From Haematococcus lacustris (taxonomy: Eukaryota; Chlorophyta; Chlorophyceae; Chlamydomonadales; Haematococcaceae): a stretch of 64,000 bases of DNA. Position numbers and translations under genes: made by a program. This document shows positions 1 through 11,078 of the stretch, in pieces; positions within the stretch are counted from its first letter, which is position 1; each line of letters opens with the position of its first letter. The stretch covers positions 4,195,870-4,259,869 of the forward strand of contig JASKMD010000014.1 in assembly GCA_030144725.1 (NCBI GenBank), written 5' to 3'. A model generated the notes under the pieces. The model searched no databases. It had not been told where the DNA came from and saw only the letters and a program-made list of their open reading frames with translations.

Positions 1-510
1 GGAAAACAACTGAATGGTCAGCTGCACGCTGTGAACTATGGTCGGGCTAGCTACTGGTCATTTTGCTTGCATACTAGCAACGAAACAGCTTCCCTCGATG
101 AGGATGAGCGATGAGGGCGACGCACCTGAAATCTGCGCAGGCGCATGTCGTACACTTGGAGTACAGCCACTCGTACACTGGGCACTTGCAGTGCCGGGGC
201 TGTGTTTAGCGGGCTTGTGAAACTTATGCTGAAGAGTTTGCTAATGCTGAAAACTCTACCCAAAACCAGTGCGGGAAGTACGCAGGCAGAGTCTACGATG
301 AGCGAAGCTGAATCGCCCCAAGTCCGTGGCGGGACCGTTATTGAGACTGTACACCTGCAGCCGATGCTTAGCTGCCCTCGTCGTCAGCTAGCATTGCTAG
401 GTACGCAAGGAGCGCGTGGTTCACTGTGCAATGCAAGCGCATGCATTGAACACATGACGTGGCTACACTCCTACAAATTAAACCCTGCGTCCGTCCCTGC
501 GTGTTTACCA
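1..510. other. No gene recognised
   Basis: Open frames here are short, overlap on both strands and show no recognisable domain, signal peptide or splice pattern. I see nothing I can support as a gene in this left edge. It may be flanking host DNA or older repeat sequence. Confidence 0.5.
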
Positions 511-767
511 ACCTTGTCCGATCGGGCTGAAATTGTAATAGATGGTAGTTTGCAAAAAATAAAACATATTTTGCAAGAAAAATATCTAAAAAAAATCAAC
601 AGCTGTTGCGCTGTGGCCCGCAACCTATCCCTGCACTCATCCCTGCACTCTAGCCACAGGGCCACAGCGCAGCCGCCTTTGATTTTATTTTAAAAACTAT
701 TCTGAAAAATATGTTTTATTTTCTGCAAACTACCATCTATCAAAATTTCAGCCCGATCGGACAAGGT
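511..767. repeat. Foldback (inverted-repeat) element
   Basis: Two arms of about 108 bp are near-exact reverse complements: roughly 511-619 and 659-767. Both contain the core ACCTTGTCCGATCGGGCTG and, further in, an AT-rich stretch with AAATAAAACATATTTT, then GCGCTGTGGCCC next to the loop. The loop (about 620-658) holds a short tandem CCTGCACTC motif. No coding capacity is apparent. The structure fits a MITE-like or foldback transposon, but I could not define a target-site duplication, so the exact ends are uncertain. Confidence 0.75.
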
Positions 768-1157
768 CGGACAAGGAGTGTAAATGCTGGATGGCTAGAC
801 TGCTCTGTTGGTTTCACTGTTGAGCATCAGTGCTGGAGGACTGTATTCAAGAGCGAGAGAGACCAGAGAGTTGGAGGCAGCCCTAACAGCAGTCTGAGGC
901 CCCCCAGAGGTCCCCCCCCTCATTGAGCTCGCAACCTGTTTTTGGATGCAACTCATACTTCATTTTGAGATAGCATGGGGGCTAAAGGCATCAAAAGTGG
1001 TGAATCGGCAACATTATGTGTCAATAACGAAATCGCCGTGATGTCCTAGGCCCGTGTCTGGAGCCTCGAAGACACTCAACCAACGCAGCAACACTCGTCA
1101 TCACCATCAACAAAGGATGCCGAGGCCCCCATCTTGATCAGCTCCACCCCTTGCCCC
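768..1157. other. Intergenic flank of the retrotransposon
   Basis: No convincing gene. This is the sequence immediately left of the LTR element and ends in the first copy of its target-site duplication. Confidence 0.5.
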
Positions 1158-1162
1158 TCTAC

Positions 1163-1615
1163 TGTAAGAGTACACGATTGCACGGTAGGATGCATGAACA
1201 AATGTTGTTTTTCTTTTACATGAAGTGCCACGTTGCCTAATGACGTTGTGTCTCACTGTATGATGTCGGTAGGTTTTAAGCGAGTTGTTGTAGTGTTTAG
1301 AGAGAAGAGAACTGAACCACAATAGTCCTTTGTACACGGAACATTGTAAGACTCCTTCCTTACGGTTACGGTCGGTCTGCCTCTACCACCTACGGTTCTA
1401 CGGTCTCCCACGGTTCTTAGTGAATTCGGGCGCTGTTGCTTTATAAGCAATAGTAAGTCAGCTTAGCGGTCCTTAGCTCCAGCGTCGAGCTGAGACCTAG
1501 CCGTAGTTAACACTACGAGACTTCTAGAAGCCGACCTTAGGCTGAAAGAAGTCCTTAGACCCATTAGCGCTTGCATTTACGAGTTTTTCCGGGCCCACGC
1601 ATTACAACTGTTGCA
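1163..1615 (+). repeat. 5' LTR
   Basis: This 453-bp repeat begins TGTAAGAG and ends GTTGCA, the usual TG...CA ends, and recurs at 6920-7372. Two substitutions separate the copies: A at 1495 versus C at 7252, and T at 1537 versus G at 7294. The sequence just downstream (from about 1618, TGGTTTCCCC) lies where a tRNA primer-binding site is expected and begins with TGG, but I cannot assign a tRNA. Transcription of the element should start inside this repeat. Confidence 0.95.
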
Positions 1616-2234
1616 TCTGGTTTCCCCTTTCACGTTCATCGCAGTGCCACTGACCTTCGACGAGGCGTTGGACGTAGACCTTCCGTCCGGGGCTAGCACC
1701 CCGCGGAATCCAGCCTCATCTTACAGCCCGTCCAGCCCTTCTCATAGCCCTTCGCCAAGCGGAGAATATCAGCCTATTGTTTCGGGTACACCCCCGAACG
1801 CGCACCCAGCAGCCCAGCTCGCACAGGCGGAACAGCCTGAGCAATTTCGCAGCCCAGCGTTTGCTTTAGTTTCCACGGGTAACCGTGAGGCGCACCAGGC
1901 GCTGCCCGCGTGTCACGAGTGCCAATCTTTCAAGGCGGCAGCGGACTACTACTCTGGGCTAGCAAGGGCACGAGGTGAGCAGCTCGCTCAGCAACGGGAG
2001 TACATAGAGCAGCTCTTAGGCATTGTGCGCAGCCTTGCTGTAGCACCCAGTGCTCCTGTAGGTGTGGCCACACGCTACGTGGCACCACCGCCACCCCCAC
2101 CGCCACCACCTAGACGCCAGCCCGCACCACAGGCACACCCAGCCCACCAGGGACAAGCACCGCCACCTACCCCCACCCACTCCGCCCAACACAACAGGGA
2201 CGGATACCAGCAGCGCCAGCGTCGTCGTCTCTAG
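1611..2234 (+). CDS. Proline-rich leader open frame of the retrotransposon
   Basis: An uninterrupted frame of about 207 codons starts at the LTR end and stops at 2232-2234 (TAG), nine bases before the gag ATG and in the same frame as gag. It has no internal ATG, so independent translation is doubtful. It is Ser/Pro-rich at the start, has a short helical or coiled segment in the middle (around residues 95-140) and a Pro-rich, Arg-tailed end. It could be an N-terminal part of gag separated by a stop codon, or an untranslated leader that happens to be open. Confidence 0.35.
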   Translation: MHLVSPFTFIAVPLTFDEALDVDLPSGASTPRNPASSYSPSSPSHSPSPSGEYQPIVSGTPPNAHPAAQLAQAEQPEQFRSPAFALVSTGNREAHQALPACHECQSFKAAADYYSGLARARGEQLAQQREYIEQLLGIVRSLAVAPSAPVGVATRYVAPPPPPPPPPRRQPAPQAHPAHQGQAPPPTPTHSAQHNRDGYQQRQRRRL

Positions 2235-2243
2235 CCACAGCCC

Positions 2244-3161
2244 ATGGCACAGCCTGACAGCATGGAGACCATCATAGCTGCATTCAATGCACTTGGCGCC
2301 ACTATGGACAGGATAGTGCGGCAGCAGGAGCAGCAGCACGCCGCTCAGGCAGAGCCACGGGTAGCTCAAGGTCTAGTGAAGCTGACAGACGTGCAGCCGT
2401 TTGACGGCAAAGGCAGTGTTTCGACGTGGTTGTTTCATGTGGAGGAGGTGTTTAAGTTGACTCCAGGCCTGACTGATGAGCAGAAGATAGTGTCCACTGG
2501 TGTAAGGCTCACAGGTCTGGCTGCCTCCTGGTATGTCTCTGTCCGCTCAGCCCCTAGCGCGTCATTCACCTGGGACTTGTTCAAAGCAGCCCTTAAAGCA
2601 GCTTTTGTAACCCAGTCAGAAACAGCTAAGGCTCGCGACCAGCTGCATGTGGCCAGGCAAAAACCTAACCAGACAGCTCTCTCATTCGCCACTCACCTGC
2701 GCAGCTTGTTTCTGCACATTCCTACCATCACCGAGGATGAACAACTAGACCGGTTCCGCCGTGGCCTGCACCCTCACCTCAAGGCCATGGTAGACATCCA
2801 GTCTCCCACTACATTTGATCAGGCAGTCAAGATAGCCGTAGCCCATGACACCGCCTGCCGTGATGCAGGGCTTTCCACAGCTGTTCCCATGCAGCTAGGC
2901 CTCATAAAACAAGTCAAGCAACAGCCTCACCGCGCTCAGCGCGAGATCCACGGCACATCATCTAACCCAGCTCCTCAGCAAACCAAGCCTGCTACCCCAC
3001 GACTCCAACGGCTCACACCAGAGGAGAAAGCCTGGTATGCTGCACACAACAAGTGCACATTCTGCCGTGAGGATGGTCATCTGGTGCAAGACTGCAAGCA
3101 CCCTAACAAACGCGGCCCAAAAAACTGGGCGGCTCGACCCCCCAACCAAGCAAAGACTTAG
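2244..3161 (+). CDS. gag: Gag (capsid/nucleocapsid) of Ty3/gypsy element
   Basis: A 305-aa structural protein of the retrotransposon. The middle (residues about 45-200) is a typical retrotransposon gag capsid region, with the [19 protein letters not shown] motif followed by a helical segment. The C-terminal part is basic and carries one CCHC zinc knuckle, [14 protein letters not shown], at about residues 270-283, for packaging element RNA. The ATG at 2244 is chosen because it is the first ATG after the in-frame stop at 2232. The frame ends at TAG 3159-3161. The pol frame, one base back, overlaps the last 55 bases. Confidence 0.9.
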   Translation: MAQPDSMETIIAAFNALGATMDRIVRQQEQQHAAQAEPRVAQGLVKLTDVQPFDGKGSVSTWLFHVEEVFKLTPGLTDEQKIVSTGVRLTGLAASWYVSVRSAPSASFTWDLFKAALKAAFVTQSETAKARDQLHVARQKPNQTALSFATHLRSLFLHIPTITEDEQLDRFRRGLHPHLKAMVDIQSPTTFDQAVKIAVAHDTACRDAGLSTAVPMQLGLIKQVKQQPHRAQREIHGTSSNPAPQQTKPATPRLQRLTPEEKAWYAAHNKCTFCREDGHLVQDCKHPNKRGPKNWAARPPNQAKT

Positions 3162-6100
3162 AGTCCAACCAGCCAAAAGCAAGCACCGGCGAGACCACCG
3201 CTATCACCCCGCCACCGCCCCGGCTCCGTATCACTAAGCTCGCAGCCAACTCCAGTCCTGGCAGCCATGCTGATTTGCTAGTCTTCACGGGCTCATACAA
3301 GGGCAATAGTGCACGGGTGTTGATTGACGGAGGCGCTACTGGCTCGTTTATTGACTCGGCCTTTTGCACAAAGTATGGCATTCAGACTGCCCAGAAAGTG
3401 AGCCCCGACAACATCAGCCTAGCCGACGGCCATCAACAGCAGAGCAGCGCCATGATTCCCAATGCGCGTTTCCGGCTGGGTACCTACAAGGGCGAGCAAA
3501 CACTGCATGTTACACACCTTCACGACTTCGACATCATCCTGGGTAAGCCCTGGCTTGCGGAAATCAATCCCCGCATCGACTGGAAAGCCAACATCATGCG
3601 CTTCCGTCATGCAGGCCGCCAGCACACGCTCCGGCCCCCTGTGAAGCAGCCAGGCACTACAAACACCAGCGGCAGCCCTTTGCTCATAAGCTCTGCACAG
3701 CTCCGCACGGCAATCAGCAATAAGTGTCCAACCTTCCTTGTCTCCATCACCCCGGCTGACAGCAATGCCGAGACCTGTCATCAGGTTCTGGATTGTTCTC
3801 CCATTGTGCAGGAGTATGCTGATGTGTTCCCATCAGACCTTCCGCATGGACTGCCACCAGAGCGCTCCGTGGACCACCGTATTGAGCTCCAACAAGCCAA
3901 GCCACCCCCGGCGCGGCCCATCTACAATGTGTCCAGCGGTGAGCTAGCAGAGTTGAAACAGCAAATAGGGGAGCTCTTGGACAAAGGCTTCATTCGCCCC
4001 AGCACCTCTCCCTATGCCTCCGGTGTGTTGCTAGTGCGCAAAAAGGATGGCTCATTCCGCATGTGCATCGATTACCGCCCTCTCAATCGTCTGACCATCA
4101 AGAACAAGTACCCTCTTCCACGCCTAGACACACTACTAGATCGGCTCCATGGTGCCAAGGTGTTCAGCAAGCTAGACCTGCGCCAAGGTTACCATCAGAT
4201 CCGGGTTGCCCCCGAGGACATCCACAAAACAGCTTTCCGCACACGCTACGGTCATTTTGAATTCACGGTGCTGCCCTTCGGGCTGTGCAATGCACCAGCC
4301 ACGTTCCAGCGTCTCATGAATGACGTGCTGCACGATCTCTTGGATGACTGCGTCCTTGTCTACCTAGATGACATTCTGATCTTCTCCCGCACCCCGCAAG
4401 AGCACATAGCCCACCTTCGGCGCGTGCTCGACCTACTCCGCAAACATAAGCTCTATGCCAAGCTCTCCAAGTGTGAGTTCGGCATGGACCAGACATCCTT
4501 CCTTGGTCACATTGTCTCTGCCTCGGGCATTGCATGCGATCCAGCCAAGGTAGCTGCGGTTCAGTCCTGGCCCGTCCCCACAACTGTGCATGACGTGCGC
4601 AGCTTTCTGGGCCTAGCTAACTACTACCGCCGCTTTGTGCAAGACTTCTCTACCATTGCAGCACCTCTCACCGCTCTGACCAGAGCAGACGGGCATGACA
4701 AGCAGGGTGTCGTGGCATGGGGTCAGGCCCAGCAGTCAGCCTTTGACGCTCTGAAGCAGGCACTCGTCTCTGCACCTATTCTCATTGCTCCAGATCCTTC
4801 GCAACCGTATACGCTACGATGTGATGCATCTTCCATCGGCATTGGTGCCGTGCTCTCCCAGGGTACCGGTTCAGCCGAGCGGGTCGTGGCCTACCACTCC
4901 CGTAAACTACTGCCAGCAGAACGGAACTATCCCACCCATGAGCAGGAGCTCCTGTCTCCGGTGGAGGCCCTCAAGGTATGGCGTCACTACCTCCTTGGTG
5001 CGTCATTCAACCTACTCACAGACAATTGGGCTACAAAGCACATTCAAACACAGCCTCGCCTCGATTGCCGTCGCCAAGCGCGGTGGATGGAGGTCCTTCA
5101 AGAGTACGACTGCATCATAGATCATATCCCGGGCAAACAGAACATAGTGGCAGACGCCCTATCACGTCGGTCAGATTATCAACTACTGTCGGTTGGGCGA
5201 CGGACACAGCGCAACGCCGCCCAGGTCACTGAGACAACCATCTCTGTCGACCAATCACGGCTACGGAACATACACGATGCTGCGGCTACCGATCCCCAGT
5301 ATCAGCGCCATCTCACTGCCGCCCTCAAGGGACGCGCACGGCAGTTTACGGTTCAGGACAATCTGCTGTATCACACAGGTCGAGGGACCCCTTTACTGTA
5401 CATTCCAGCGGGCCCCTTACGCACGGACCTGTTGTGTGAGGCACACGATGTCCCCACGGCTGGCCATCTTGGTCGGGACAAAACTTAACTCCGGCTGTCC
5501 CGCCTTGTCTACTGGCCACGCATGGCAGCTGCAGTGCATGACTACATTCGCACTTGCACCCACTGCCAGCGGAACAAGTCTAGCACCACAAAACCCTTTG
5601 GCCTTTTGCAGCCTTTGCCCGTGCCCCAGCACCGATGGGAGCAGGTCAGCATGGACTTGATCACCCAGCTACCTGTCACCTCGGCTGGCCACGATGCCAT
5701 TGTCGTCTTTGTGGATAAGCTGACTAAAATGATTCATACTGTCCCCACAACCACCACAGTGTCAGCCCCTGAGCTGGCCCAGCTCTTCTTCGACTCTGTC
5801 TTCAAGTACCACGGCCTCCCCAAGGTCATCATCTCTGATCGGGACCCCAGGTTCACTTCCAACTTCTGGCAACAGCTCTTTGCCAAGACCGGGACCCACT
5901 TGAATATCTCCACAGCCAACCATCCCCAGACTGACGGCCAGACTGAGCGCGCTAACCGCACCATTGAAGACATGCTGCGCAACTACGTCTCGCCGCACCA
6001 CACAGACTGGGACAACCACCTCACCGCCGTTGAGTTTGCCTACAACGCATCTGTCCAAGCCAGTACAGGCTATTCCCCTTTCATGCTCAACTCCGGCCAG

Positions 6101-6788
6101 GAACCTCACACTCCTTTGTCTCTAGCAGTGTCATCAGCTGCTCCAGCACGGGTCACACCAGATACCAGCGAGAGTGCCCCAGCCTTCCTCCAGCGCATGG
6201 CTACCAACATCGCCGCTGCTACACAACACCTCATCAAAGCAAGAGCGGCAGGTCAAGTATGCCAATGCCCACCGTCAGGATCATAAATTCTCCACTGGTG
6301 ACATGGTTTACCTTTGCGACAGCTTCTTTACCCACATTAGACCGGCCACGCAAGCTGCCGGCGCCGCCCGCAAGTTTACCCCCAGGCAGCACGGCCCCTT
6401 CAAGGTCCTAGAGGTCGTCACTCCTGTCGCTCTGCGGCTTCAACTACCTACTGAGTGGAAATCAGTCCACCCGGTTGTACACGTGTCGCACGTCAAGTTG
6501 CACCACGACGGCAGTGCGCGGTTCCCCACTCGCAACCCCGCTCCTCCGCCAGAGCCAGACATCATCGACGGTGAAGCTCATTACCACGTAGAAGCCTTCC
6601 GCAACCACCGCTTCCAGCGCGGTAAACTCCAACTGCAAGTGAAGTGGCTTGGCCACCCTGAACACGAGAATAGCTGGGTGCCCCTGGCACAACTACAAGA
6701 AGACATGACCCAGAACGTCCTCAAGAAGCTGTTGCGGGCGTATGCTTTCCGCACCAAGCAACCCCAGGGATGGATGCAGCCAGCGTAG
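3107..6788 (+). pseudogene. pol: Pol polyprotein (protease-RT-RNase H-integrase-chromodomain), disrupted
   Basis: Domains run in order. The aspartic protease has [10 protein letters not shown], with Gly in place of the usual Ser/Thr as in many plant gypsy elements. Reverse transcriptase carries the YLDD box at about 4362-4373. RNase H follows (start near [15 protein letters not shown]). Integrase has an HHCC zinc finger, then catalytic Asp-Asp-Glu in MDLITQLP, SDRDPRF and TDGQTERAN. A C-terminal chromodomain ends in QVKWLGHPEHENSW. Two lesions are visible. An in-frame TAA at 5486-5488 sits inside the integrase zinc finger, with the same frame continuing after it. One extra base near the A-run 6236-6238 moves the integrase tail and chromodomain into the next frame. 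As written, full-length integrase cannot be made; sequencing error at either site is possible. Confidence 0.9.
3119..3125 (+). promoter_or_regulatory. Candidate -1 ribosomal frameshift site (gag to pol)
   Basis: The heptamer AAAAAAC lies in gag phase as A AAA AAC, a canonical -1 slippery sequence of the kind used at retroviral gag-pro junctions. The pol frame is -1 relative to gag. It is closed upstream by a TAA at 3104-3106 and open from 3107 through to 5485. The gag frame stops at 3159, so any switch must fall in this 55-base overlap, which is where the heptamer is. A GC-rich stretch follows (3126-3142) that could supply a stimulatory structure; I have not folded it. Confidence 0.7.
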
Positions 6789-6910
6789 GTTAGGGTTAGA
6801 TAGAGTTGTTTGAAAACATGCCTGCCTGTCTGTTGTTGTCACATTGTTGGTTGCATGGCACACACATAGCACTTTCAACTGCACGCTTCGGGACGAAGCT
6901 CTCTCCAAGT

Positions 6911-6919
6911 GGGGGAGAG
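6911..6919 (+). other. Polypurine tract
   Basis: GGGGGAGAG lies directly against the first base of the 3' LTR, the expected position and composition of the plus-strand primer. Confidence 0.75.
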
Positions 6920-7372
6920 TGTAAGAGTACACGATTGCACGGTAGGATGCATGAACAAATGTTGTTTTTCTTTTACATGAAGTGCCACGTTGCCTAATGA
7001 CGTTGTGTCTCACTGTATGATGTCGGTAGGTTTTAAGCGAGTTGTTGTAGTGTTTAGAGAGAAGAGAACTGAACCACAATAGTCCTTTGTACACGGAACA
7101 TTGTAAGACTCCTTCCTTACGGTTACGGTCGGTCTGCCTCTACCACCTACGGTTCTACGGTCTCCCACGGTTCTTAGTGAATTCGGGCGCTGTTGCTTTA
7201 TAAGCAATAGTAAGTCAGCTTAGCGGTCCTTAGCTCCAGCGTCGAGCTGAGCCCTAGCCGTAGTTAACACTACGAGACTTCTAGAAGCCGACCGTAGGCT
7301 GAAAGAAGTCCTTAGACCCATTAGCGCTTGCATTTACGAGTTTTTCCGGGCCCACGCATTACAACTGTTGCA
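6920..7372 (+). repeat. 3' LTR
   Basis: This is the 453-bp partner of the repeat at 1163-1615, 451 of 453 bases identical by eye, with the same TG...CA ends. It is followed at once by the second TCTAC target duplication. Confidence 0.95.
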
Positions 7373-7377
7373 TCTAC

Positions 7378-7842
7378 CCCAAACATAACTGTGAATGTAC
7401 CTGCCATTGTGCCTGATGACTGTGCCAAACGACTGCACTCAGCTGCTCTCACAGAAGCTATGATGAACTGATAGCTCACTCTGGCAAGGGACCCTCGTTT
7501 GTTGAGCAAACAGCGTAGCCCTTCTTTTTTCTCGCCTTATAACCTGTCAGTGTTAGGAGACAGCACCAGTGTCAGTGGCCGGCGCGGTCGATAGGTCACT
7601 GACGCCTCCGCCTCCACAGGCAGTGCACTTGGGTGCAAGCGCAGGTGTGGAAATGCCTGGAGCCATGTCGCCAACAAGACCTGCATGCCATGCACAACAT
7701 AGAGTCCACGCAAGGGGGGTCCACGCAAGTACCACATGTTGATGGGCAGGACCGTGCTATCTCATCATAAACCTACATTTTTGAGGTGTATGCACAATAC
7801 AGGATCAAAGATTTTTCCATGACTCTGGGGAGGACGGGGCCC
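7378..7842. other. Intergenic region between retrotransposon and P450 gene
   Basis: No gene recognised. If the proposed last P450 exon is right, this holds that gene's 3' untranslated region and terminator on the minus strand. Confidence 0.4.
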
Positions 7843-10800
7843 CTATGCTACCAATCTTAGTCGCACTCCCGCCATGAGGACCCCTCCGACAGCTAGCTCC
7901 GCGTACTCTGCAGCTTTCTGAACTTGCAAGGATGGGTTGCACGTTGCACGTTGCAAGTCGCGAGTCAAACGACCGGTACTGCGACTTGCGCGATAGCATC
8001 TCACGAGCGGGAGCGGGAGCGGGAGCGGGAGCGGGAGCGGGAGCGGGAGCGGGAGCGGGAGCGGGAGCGGGAGCGGGAGCGGGAGCGGGAGCGGGAGCGG
8101 GAGCGGGAGCGGGAGCGGGAGCGGGAGCGGGAGCGGGAGCGGGAGCGGGAGCGGGAGCGGGAGCGGGAGCGGGAGCGGGAGCGGGAGCGGGAGCGGGAGC
8201 GGGAGCGGGAGCGGGAGCGGGAGCGGGAGCGGGAGCGGGAGCGGGAGCGGGAGCGGGAGCGGGAGCGGGAGCGGGAGCGGGAGCGGGAGCGGGAGCGGGA
8301 GCGGGAGAGGGAGCGGGAGAGGGAGAGGGAGAGGGAGAGGGAGAGGGAGAGGGAGAGGGAGAGGGAGAGGGAGAGGGAGAGGGAGAGGGAGAGGGAGAGG
8401 GAGAGGGAGAGGGAGAGGGAGAGGGAGAGGGAGAGGGAGAGGGAGAGGGAGAGGGAGAGGGAGAGGGAGAGGGAGAGGGAGAGGGAGAGGGAGAGGGAGA
8501 GGGAGAGGGAGAGGGAGAGGGAGAGGGAGAGGGAGAGGGAGAGGGAGAGGGAGAGGGAGAGGGAGAGGGAGAGGGAGAGGGAGAGGGAGAGGGAGAGGGA
8601 GAGGGAGAGGGAGAGGGAGAGGGAGAGGGAGAGGGAGAGGGAGAGGGAGAGGGAGAGGGAGAGGGAGAGGGAGAGGGAGAGGGAGAGGGAGAGGGAGAGG
8701 GAGAGGGCTCCTCCATACCCTCACCAACCATGCAAGCCCGGCCCTGCACTTCCCGCACCTTCATCTCGTACATTGCGAACGTACTGCCAATGCAGGAGCG
8801 GCCACCGCCTCCAAAGGGGATGTATTGGAAACGAGGCAGGGCCGCAGCACTGCCCCCCTCAAGGAAGCGCTCGGGCTTGAAGGCATCAGGGTCGGGGAAG
8901 AGGTCTGGCTGACGGTGCAGGGCGTAGGGTGACAGCAGGATGTAGCTGCCTTGCACGATCTGTACAAGGGCCGCACCAGGTGTACGCCTTTGCCTTGTCA
9001 CAGCTCCCTTGCTAGCCTGCTGCCTCAACTTCGGTCTTGAGCACCCAGGCCCTGCCACTGAGGCCAAGATGCTCACCAGCCTAAGTCTGATCCTCCCCAT
9101 CACCCTCCCCTTCCACCCAGGGCACACCCCACACCAGGTGCCTTGCCTCGCGACAGGCCCATGTCTGATGTGTAGCATTGCTGCCAGCCCCACCTGCCTG
9201 GCTGGTGCCGCTATTGTACTTATCGTGCCTATGGTGCCGCTATTGTGCTATCGGCTGGTGCCGCTATTGCCATCCTCATTAACAGCATCTCTTACCCACC
9301 TGCACGCCTCCAGGCAACTCGTCCTGCTGGGCGGCCTGGCGGTCAAAGGCCCACACAGGCGGGTGCAGCCGCAGCGTCTCCTGCAGCACCGCCTCCAGGT
9401 ACCTGTGGACATTAGGGCAGCACACCACAGTACAAAAAAGGAAAACAAAACAAATAAAACGATACAATTATAATACAATACAGTATGATACAATACAACA
9501 AGACAGTATAACATTACACAAGCTAGGCACCTAGAACCAGGAGGGCAGCACTCTACTGTGTTCCTGTCCCTCACCCACCCAACCGATGGCCTTGCATTCA
9601 TTGGCTATGTTGGACACATTGGATTTGTTTGTTGAAGAAGTGCAGTAAAGAACATCATGGGGTCACTCTGCATGGCACAGTTCATTTTTAAAGGTATTTG
9701 CAAACTGTCACCAAAACAGTTCCTGTCCCTCACCCATCCAAGTGATTCATTGGTAATTCATTGGCTATGTTGGATACACTGGATGTCTTGGTTGAAGAAG
9801 CTCAGTAAAGAACATCGACAAGGTTTTTGCAAATCGTCACCAAAGACAGTGACCTTTGACCTGAGCCATTGCCTTACTCGCCTAGACACTTTGGCCCAAG
9901 CTATGAGCCCAAGTTAGGCCCAGCTATGAGCTTGACAGTATGACCTGAGCCATGCCACCTTTTGAGCTACAATTCAAGCACGTGGGCACAACGAAGAAGA
10001 GGCTGCTGCGGCCTGGTGAGTGTGACACTTGTTGTTCCGCAGTTAGGGTGTACACATGCCCAAGACATGTATAGGCTCAGGGTCGGGGCCGATAGCTCGA
10101 GGCAACTGCATGGCCAGGTTAGGCTGGAGGCCCAGTCCCACGATGCTCATAGAAACAAGCAGCTCAGCCCCTTGACCGAGTTTAACTGTTTGGCCTGATG
10201 TTTTGTACACATGGTAGCCTGTGATGTAAAAACACTGTCCCTTGCACTGTGCCTCGTCCCCCTCGCCCCTCTCACCACCCTCCTCACTGCACTCCGTCAC
10301 CACGCTGTTGCTGACCCTCATCCTCCCACCTCAGCTTGGGCAGGTGGTGCGGCTGCAGTGCCTCAGGACCCGGGCCACACACTGCATGCACCTCCGCCAC
10401 CGCATGGTGCACCGCCTCCGGGTGGAGCGCCAGCTGGTACATAGCCCAGGCTCTGCATACACGTGTGTACGGGGCCACAGGGCCTCAGGGGGCAGTTGGG
10501 GAGGTGCAGCACACTTGACGACGCGCGCTGTCAGAAGTCACACACTGGCAGCAGCAGGGCCAGCAGCGGCCACAGCAGCAGCAGCAGCAGGTGCAGCAGG
10601 TGCAGGTGAGGCACGAGCGATGGCAGCGACAGCATCATGGTAGCTGATACTCACGCAGCCTACGCAGGAAAAGGAAGCAAGGGCCCAACGTGGGCTGCCG
10701 AACGTAATGCCATTGGTGCCCGGTAGTGGCCCCCTGCAAGCCCCCACAGGCCCCAAGCGCACTGAGGCTGAGCAGGCAGCTGAGCCCACCCAGCCCACCA

Positions 10801-11035
10801 AGGGCAAAGGCAATGGCAATGGCAAGGGCAAGGCTGCCAAAGCCAAGCCAGCACCACAGCCAGGGAGGTGGCTGGACAGGGACTGCAATGCACTGCTGAA
10901 CATGCAGCGCATTGGGGAGAACAGGTGGCGCCCGCTGGAGCTGTGCTGGTGGCCAAAGCAAGCAGCTCTACCAGCCAAGGGCAAGGAGCACCCTAGCCTG
11001 GACTACAAGCAGCTGCGAGACAAGCCACCCAAGGC

Positions 11036-11078
<43 letters not shown>

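Larger units (their letters stand above)
1158..7377 (+). mobile_element. Ty3/gypsy LTR retrotransposon (chromovirus) with target duplication
   Basis: A complete element runs from 1163 to 7372. It is flanked by the 5-bp direct repeat TCTAC (1158-1162 and 7373-7377), the target-site duplication made by integrase. Order inside is LTR, leader/gag, protease, reverse transcriptase, RNase H, integrase, chromodomain, polypurine tract, LTR. The RT-before-integrase order and the C-terminal chromodomain place it among Ty3/gypsy chromoviruses. The two 453-bp LTRs differ at only two positions, which suggests a recent insertion, yet pol carries two disabling changes (see the pol entry). Confidence 0.95.

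Noticed and set aside
1107..1450. Minus-strand proteins repeated at 1107-1450 and 6693-7207
   Set aside because: They are readings of the two identical LTRs.
3300..3345. Loss of the protease active site (DGG instead of DSG/DTG)
   Set aside because: Gly at this position is frequent in plant-type gypsy proteases, so it is not good evidence of inactivation.
7805..9193. Long proteins across the GAGCGG/GAGAGG array on both strands
   Set aside because: Six-base units without stops are open in all frames; only the flanking P450 exons show family conservation and splice sites.
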